Notes under the pieces: generated by a model | What the model was told of the DNA's origin: nothing | The model's database searches: none | The model's input: the letters and a program-made list of their open reading frames with translations, nothing else | Assembly: GCA_003118195.1 (NCBI GenBank) | Contig: BEXV01000842.1 | Coordinates: forward strand, 9,870-20,086 | DNA: 10,217 bases | DNA from: Hemicentrotus pulcherrimus | Taxonomy: Eukaryota; Echinodermata; Echinoidea; Camarodonta; Strongylocentrotidae | Direction of reading: 5' to 3' | Shown: piece after piece, positions 8,441 through 10,217 of the stretch | Numbering within the stretch: the first letter of the stretch is position 1 | Layout: each line of letters begins with the position of its first letter | Position numbers and translations under genes: made by a program

Positions 8441-8564
8441 TACACGCCGAATATCTCCGCAACACGATTTACACGATTCGATAGCTCGCTCAAATCGTGT
8501 AACAATTTATTTTACACGATTCGTCTTTTGCCAATTGAGCGGAATTTGAATCTTGTAAACGTGT

Positions 8565-8586
8565 AATCGTGTAAAATTACACGATT
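8565..8586. other. hairpin of two inverted octamer copies
   Basis: AATCGTGTAA (8565-8574) and TTACACGATT (8577-8586) are exact inverted copies separated by AA. The hairpin sits in the left half of the transposon. Confidence 0.85.
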
Positions 8587-8809
8587 CCTCAATTCAGGTC
8601 GAATCGTGTAATCGTGTAATCTGCCCGGCGAAAATCTCCGCAACGCGATTACACAATTCAAATTTACACGATTCAATTGATCGCTGGAATTGTGTTGATT
8701 CCAGCCGTTGAAGATGGCGTTATCAACAAACTCATAATTATGCTTACCATTTCGCCGGGCTCCTATCACTCCACCATTGGTTGGTAGCAAATAAGAAGGA
8801 ACATTCCTC

Positions 8810-8831
8810 AATCGTGTAAATTTACACGATT
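8810..8831. other. perfect 22-bp palindrome
   Basis: AATCGTGTAAA (8810-8820) is followed directly by its complement TTTACACGATT (8821-8831). It marks the right border of the octamer-free core of the transposon, just as the inverted pairs near 8565-8617 lie to its left. Confidence 0.9.
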
Positions 8832-8959
8832 ACACAGTTACACGATTATTACATCTGGTCGAATCGGCCCACTAACGCACTTAACTATTTACAAGATTAC
8901 ACGATTCAGAGCGACATTTTCAAGCGTGTAAATCTACACGATTACACAGTTACACGATT
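8813..8959. repeat. 35-bp direct repeat inside the transposon
   Basis: The segments 8813-8847 and 8925-8959 are direct copies with one mismatch. Both run CGTGTAAAT-(T/C)-TACACGATT and continue to ACAGTTACACGATT. Start to start they are 112 bases apart. They show that the motif array grew partly by duplication of larger blocks, not only by single octamers. Confidence 0.85.
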
Positions 8960-9032
8960 CAGGTGAATTGTGTAAACCGTGTAATCCAAAAAATATATCG
9001 TGCTACAGTGTTGCGGAGATTTTCGGCGTGTA

Positions 9033-9959
9033 ATGTATTACATGGGTAGTTGACTTTTCTTGTTTTAAAAAATTAAATAAGGTTTAATCATGACTTGATA
9101 CGGAGAAGAATAATCATTACTATTTTGTGTGGAAGATTTGCAACAGAATGCATACTGTAGTCAGAAAGTGCCCTCACCCATTCAGATACATTATGGTACC
9201 GGGAGTACACAATAATAGTTTGGGAACTTATGAGAATGATTGCATATTGTTTCAAGAAGCACACATTATTTAAAAATTGCACAAGAGATTTAGGTCCTAT
9301 ATTATATTTAAAAAAATTATGATTCATCTATGTATGCCGATAAAGAACAAATTATTTAAATATCTCTCCCTGAATTTTTCTTATCCACAGTAATGTCTAG
9401 TGTCACTTGAGTGCCTGGGGCATAGAATACCTCATTTTGACTCAATTTTGGGGTTACTAAATTGTTCAAAGGATTTGGGCTACTCACTGGGACACGGTTT
9501 CGTCAGATTTCAGAGCTTCTTATTGCCACGGATATGACGCAAAACATGAAAAGCTGATATAACCTACAATGTATTTTGGTGTATTGCAAAGTTTATATTG
9601 TCAGGTTACTTTTGACCCCGCCATACCCATCAGTAGAGAGACCTGAGCTCTTCATTTCCCCCTCCAGGACTCTAGCAGCCCCTAGGTTTAGTAGCCGCTG
9701 CCCACATGGTGGTATAAGATTGCTACCATGCGGATCCAATGCCGGCCTGATGATTATTTTGAGATCAATTCTACTACGTCAACTGTTTATTCTATTCGTG
9801 TAGCCTGGTTATAGGGAGGTCATGTTAATCCAGTGTAAAAGGATCCCTCTCGAAGCACTTCTCCATTTTCCCAAGCAAGCTGGAGCTTGAGATATGACAC
9901 TGTTTGGTGCAAGAAAATAGTTAAAGTTAGAGGTTCCCCATATTCATAAGCCCGATCTA
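9033..9959. other. gene-free stretch
   Basis: I see no gene, RNA or clear mobile element. There is a weak hairpin at 9705-9730 (CATGGTGG against CTACCATG, one wobble pair, 10-base loop) within a locally more GC-rich patch (about 9615-9745). Short frames at 9088-9327, 9576-9803 and 9820-10023 have no recognisable domain. Confidence 0.5.
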
Positions 9960-10217
9960 AGAATAATAACATATAATGGTGATAATGATATTGGTTATTT
10001 TTTATACCCGTCAAATCCACCACACAAAGTGCTCAAGGCTGGCTCAAAGTGTTCCAAAATTTCCTTTCCAACGATACCCATTAACACCTGGGTGGATATT
10101 GGCAATGGTAGCTTAAAGTCTTGCCAAAGGACAGTAGTGTCGGATGAAGGCTTGAACCAATAGCCTTCTCATCTACAGTCAAGTCTTTTAACCACATCCC
10201 TATGATACCTCTACATT
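9960..10217 (-). mobile_element. tRNA-derived SINE-like element, minus strand
   Basis: Read on the minus strand, the right end of the window has a tRNA-like head. It shows an A-box-like TAGGGATGTGG (10202-10192), an anticodon-loop-like CTGTAGA (10178-10172) and a B box GGTTCAAGCCT (10158-10148) that matches the Pol III consensus at 10 of 11 positions. Counting from the A box, the loop falls at tRNA positions 32-38 and the B box at 52-62, exactly as in a real tRNA, and the anticodon would be GTA (Tyr). Acceptor, anticodon and T stems do not pair, so this is not a working tRNA. A unique body follows (CACCTGGGTGGA on the plus strand near 10086), and then an AT-rich trinucleotide-like tail (about 9960-10005). 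The 5' end may be cut by the window edge. Confidence 0.65.

Larger units (their letters stand above)
8443..9030. mobile_element. TA-flanked transposon packed with ACACGATT motifs
   Basis: The terminal inverted repeats are 8443-8465 and 9008-9030, beginning CACGCCGA, with 22 of 23 positions matching. TA flanks both (8441-8442, 9031-9032), consistent with a Tc1/mariner-like or other TA-targeting DNA transposon. Inside are 15 exact copies of ACACGATT, ten on the plus strand (8462, 8471, 8514, 8579, 8666, 8824, 8840, 8899, 8936, 8952) and five on the minus strand (8493, 8565, 8602, 8610, 8810). They form several hairpins. The terminal core CGAAAATCTCCGCAAC recurs at 8629-8644. The segment 8674-8809 lacks the octamer. 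No transposase is encoded; a 99-codon minus-strand frame (8512-8811) has no domain I recognise. Dense copies of a short motif near the ends are known to bind transposase in some families, which is a possible role here. Confidence 0.8.

Noticed and set aside
8075..8566. 163-codon plus-strand open frame rich in Thr, Pro and His
   Set aside because: It is a translation of the ACC/ATC microsatellite and runs into a transposon end; no domain is visible.
8512..8811. 99-codon minus-strand frame as a transposase
   Set aside because: It is too short, lacks a DDE/D or helix-turn-helix pattern, and half of it is translated ACACGATT repeats.
8443..9030. CRISPR-like array
   Set aside because: The repeats are only 8 bases, irregularly spaced and on both strands, inside a TA-flanked inverted-repeat element in eukaryote-like DNA.
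10137..10209. Functional tRNA-Tyr gene on the minus strand
   Set aside because: Box spacing and anticodon loop fit, but acceptor, anticodon and T stems do not pair; a SINE head is more likely.

Overview
This window looks like AT-rich, non-coding nuclear DNA from an animal. The most likely source is a marine invertebrate such as an echinoderm; this is a weak inference. The supporting signs are long simple repeats, many short inverted-repeat elements bordered by TA or TTAA, a tRNA-derived SINE-like element, and repeated use of the octamer TACATGTA. No open reading frame is convincing as a gene. The longest ones are translated microsatellites or AT-rich chance frames, and none shows a recognisable domain. 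Two unresolved bases (4251 and 7958) mark it as draft sequence.

Layout, left to right. 1-118 is a GA microsatellite grading into a purine-rich tract. 119-900 is gene-free with three TACATGTA palindromes. 905-1480 is a long compound ATC/ACC/ATT microsatellite. 1481-2252 is featureless AT-rich DNA. 2253-2438 is a small inverted-repeat element between TTAA sites, with two internal hairpins. 2439-2836 carries three copies of CATTTACAC. 2837-3434 is bounded by a longer inverted repeat and contains a second, nested TTAA-bordered element (2889-3098). 3435-4856 is mostly unique, with a hairpin and a C-rich stretch containing repeated GTACCCC words. 4857-5395 is a TA-flanked palindromic element of Tc1/mariner type. 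5663-6152 and 6453-6845 are two more TTAAAG...CTTTAA elements. 7020-7115 is an ATA repeat joined to a dispersed-repeat-like tail. 7181-7560 starts with another TTAAAGGG end and holds an 18-T run. 7600-7960 is C-rich. 8090-8440 is an ACC-rich microsatellite. 8443-9030 is a TA-flanked element packed with 15 copies of ACACGATT. 9031-9960 is unremarkable. 9960-10217 is a minus-strand SINE-like element whose head keeps the spacing of a tRNA with a GTA (Tyr) anticodon.

There is no operon or pathway here. The window is best read as a graveyard of small non-autonomous transposons set among microsatellites. The most unusual object is the 588-bp element at 8443-9030. It has near-perfect 23-bp terminal inverted repeats, TA at both edges, a dense two-strand array of one octamer that I did not see elsewhere in the window, an extra internal copy of its terminal motif, and a repeat-free core that may be captured sequence.
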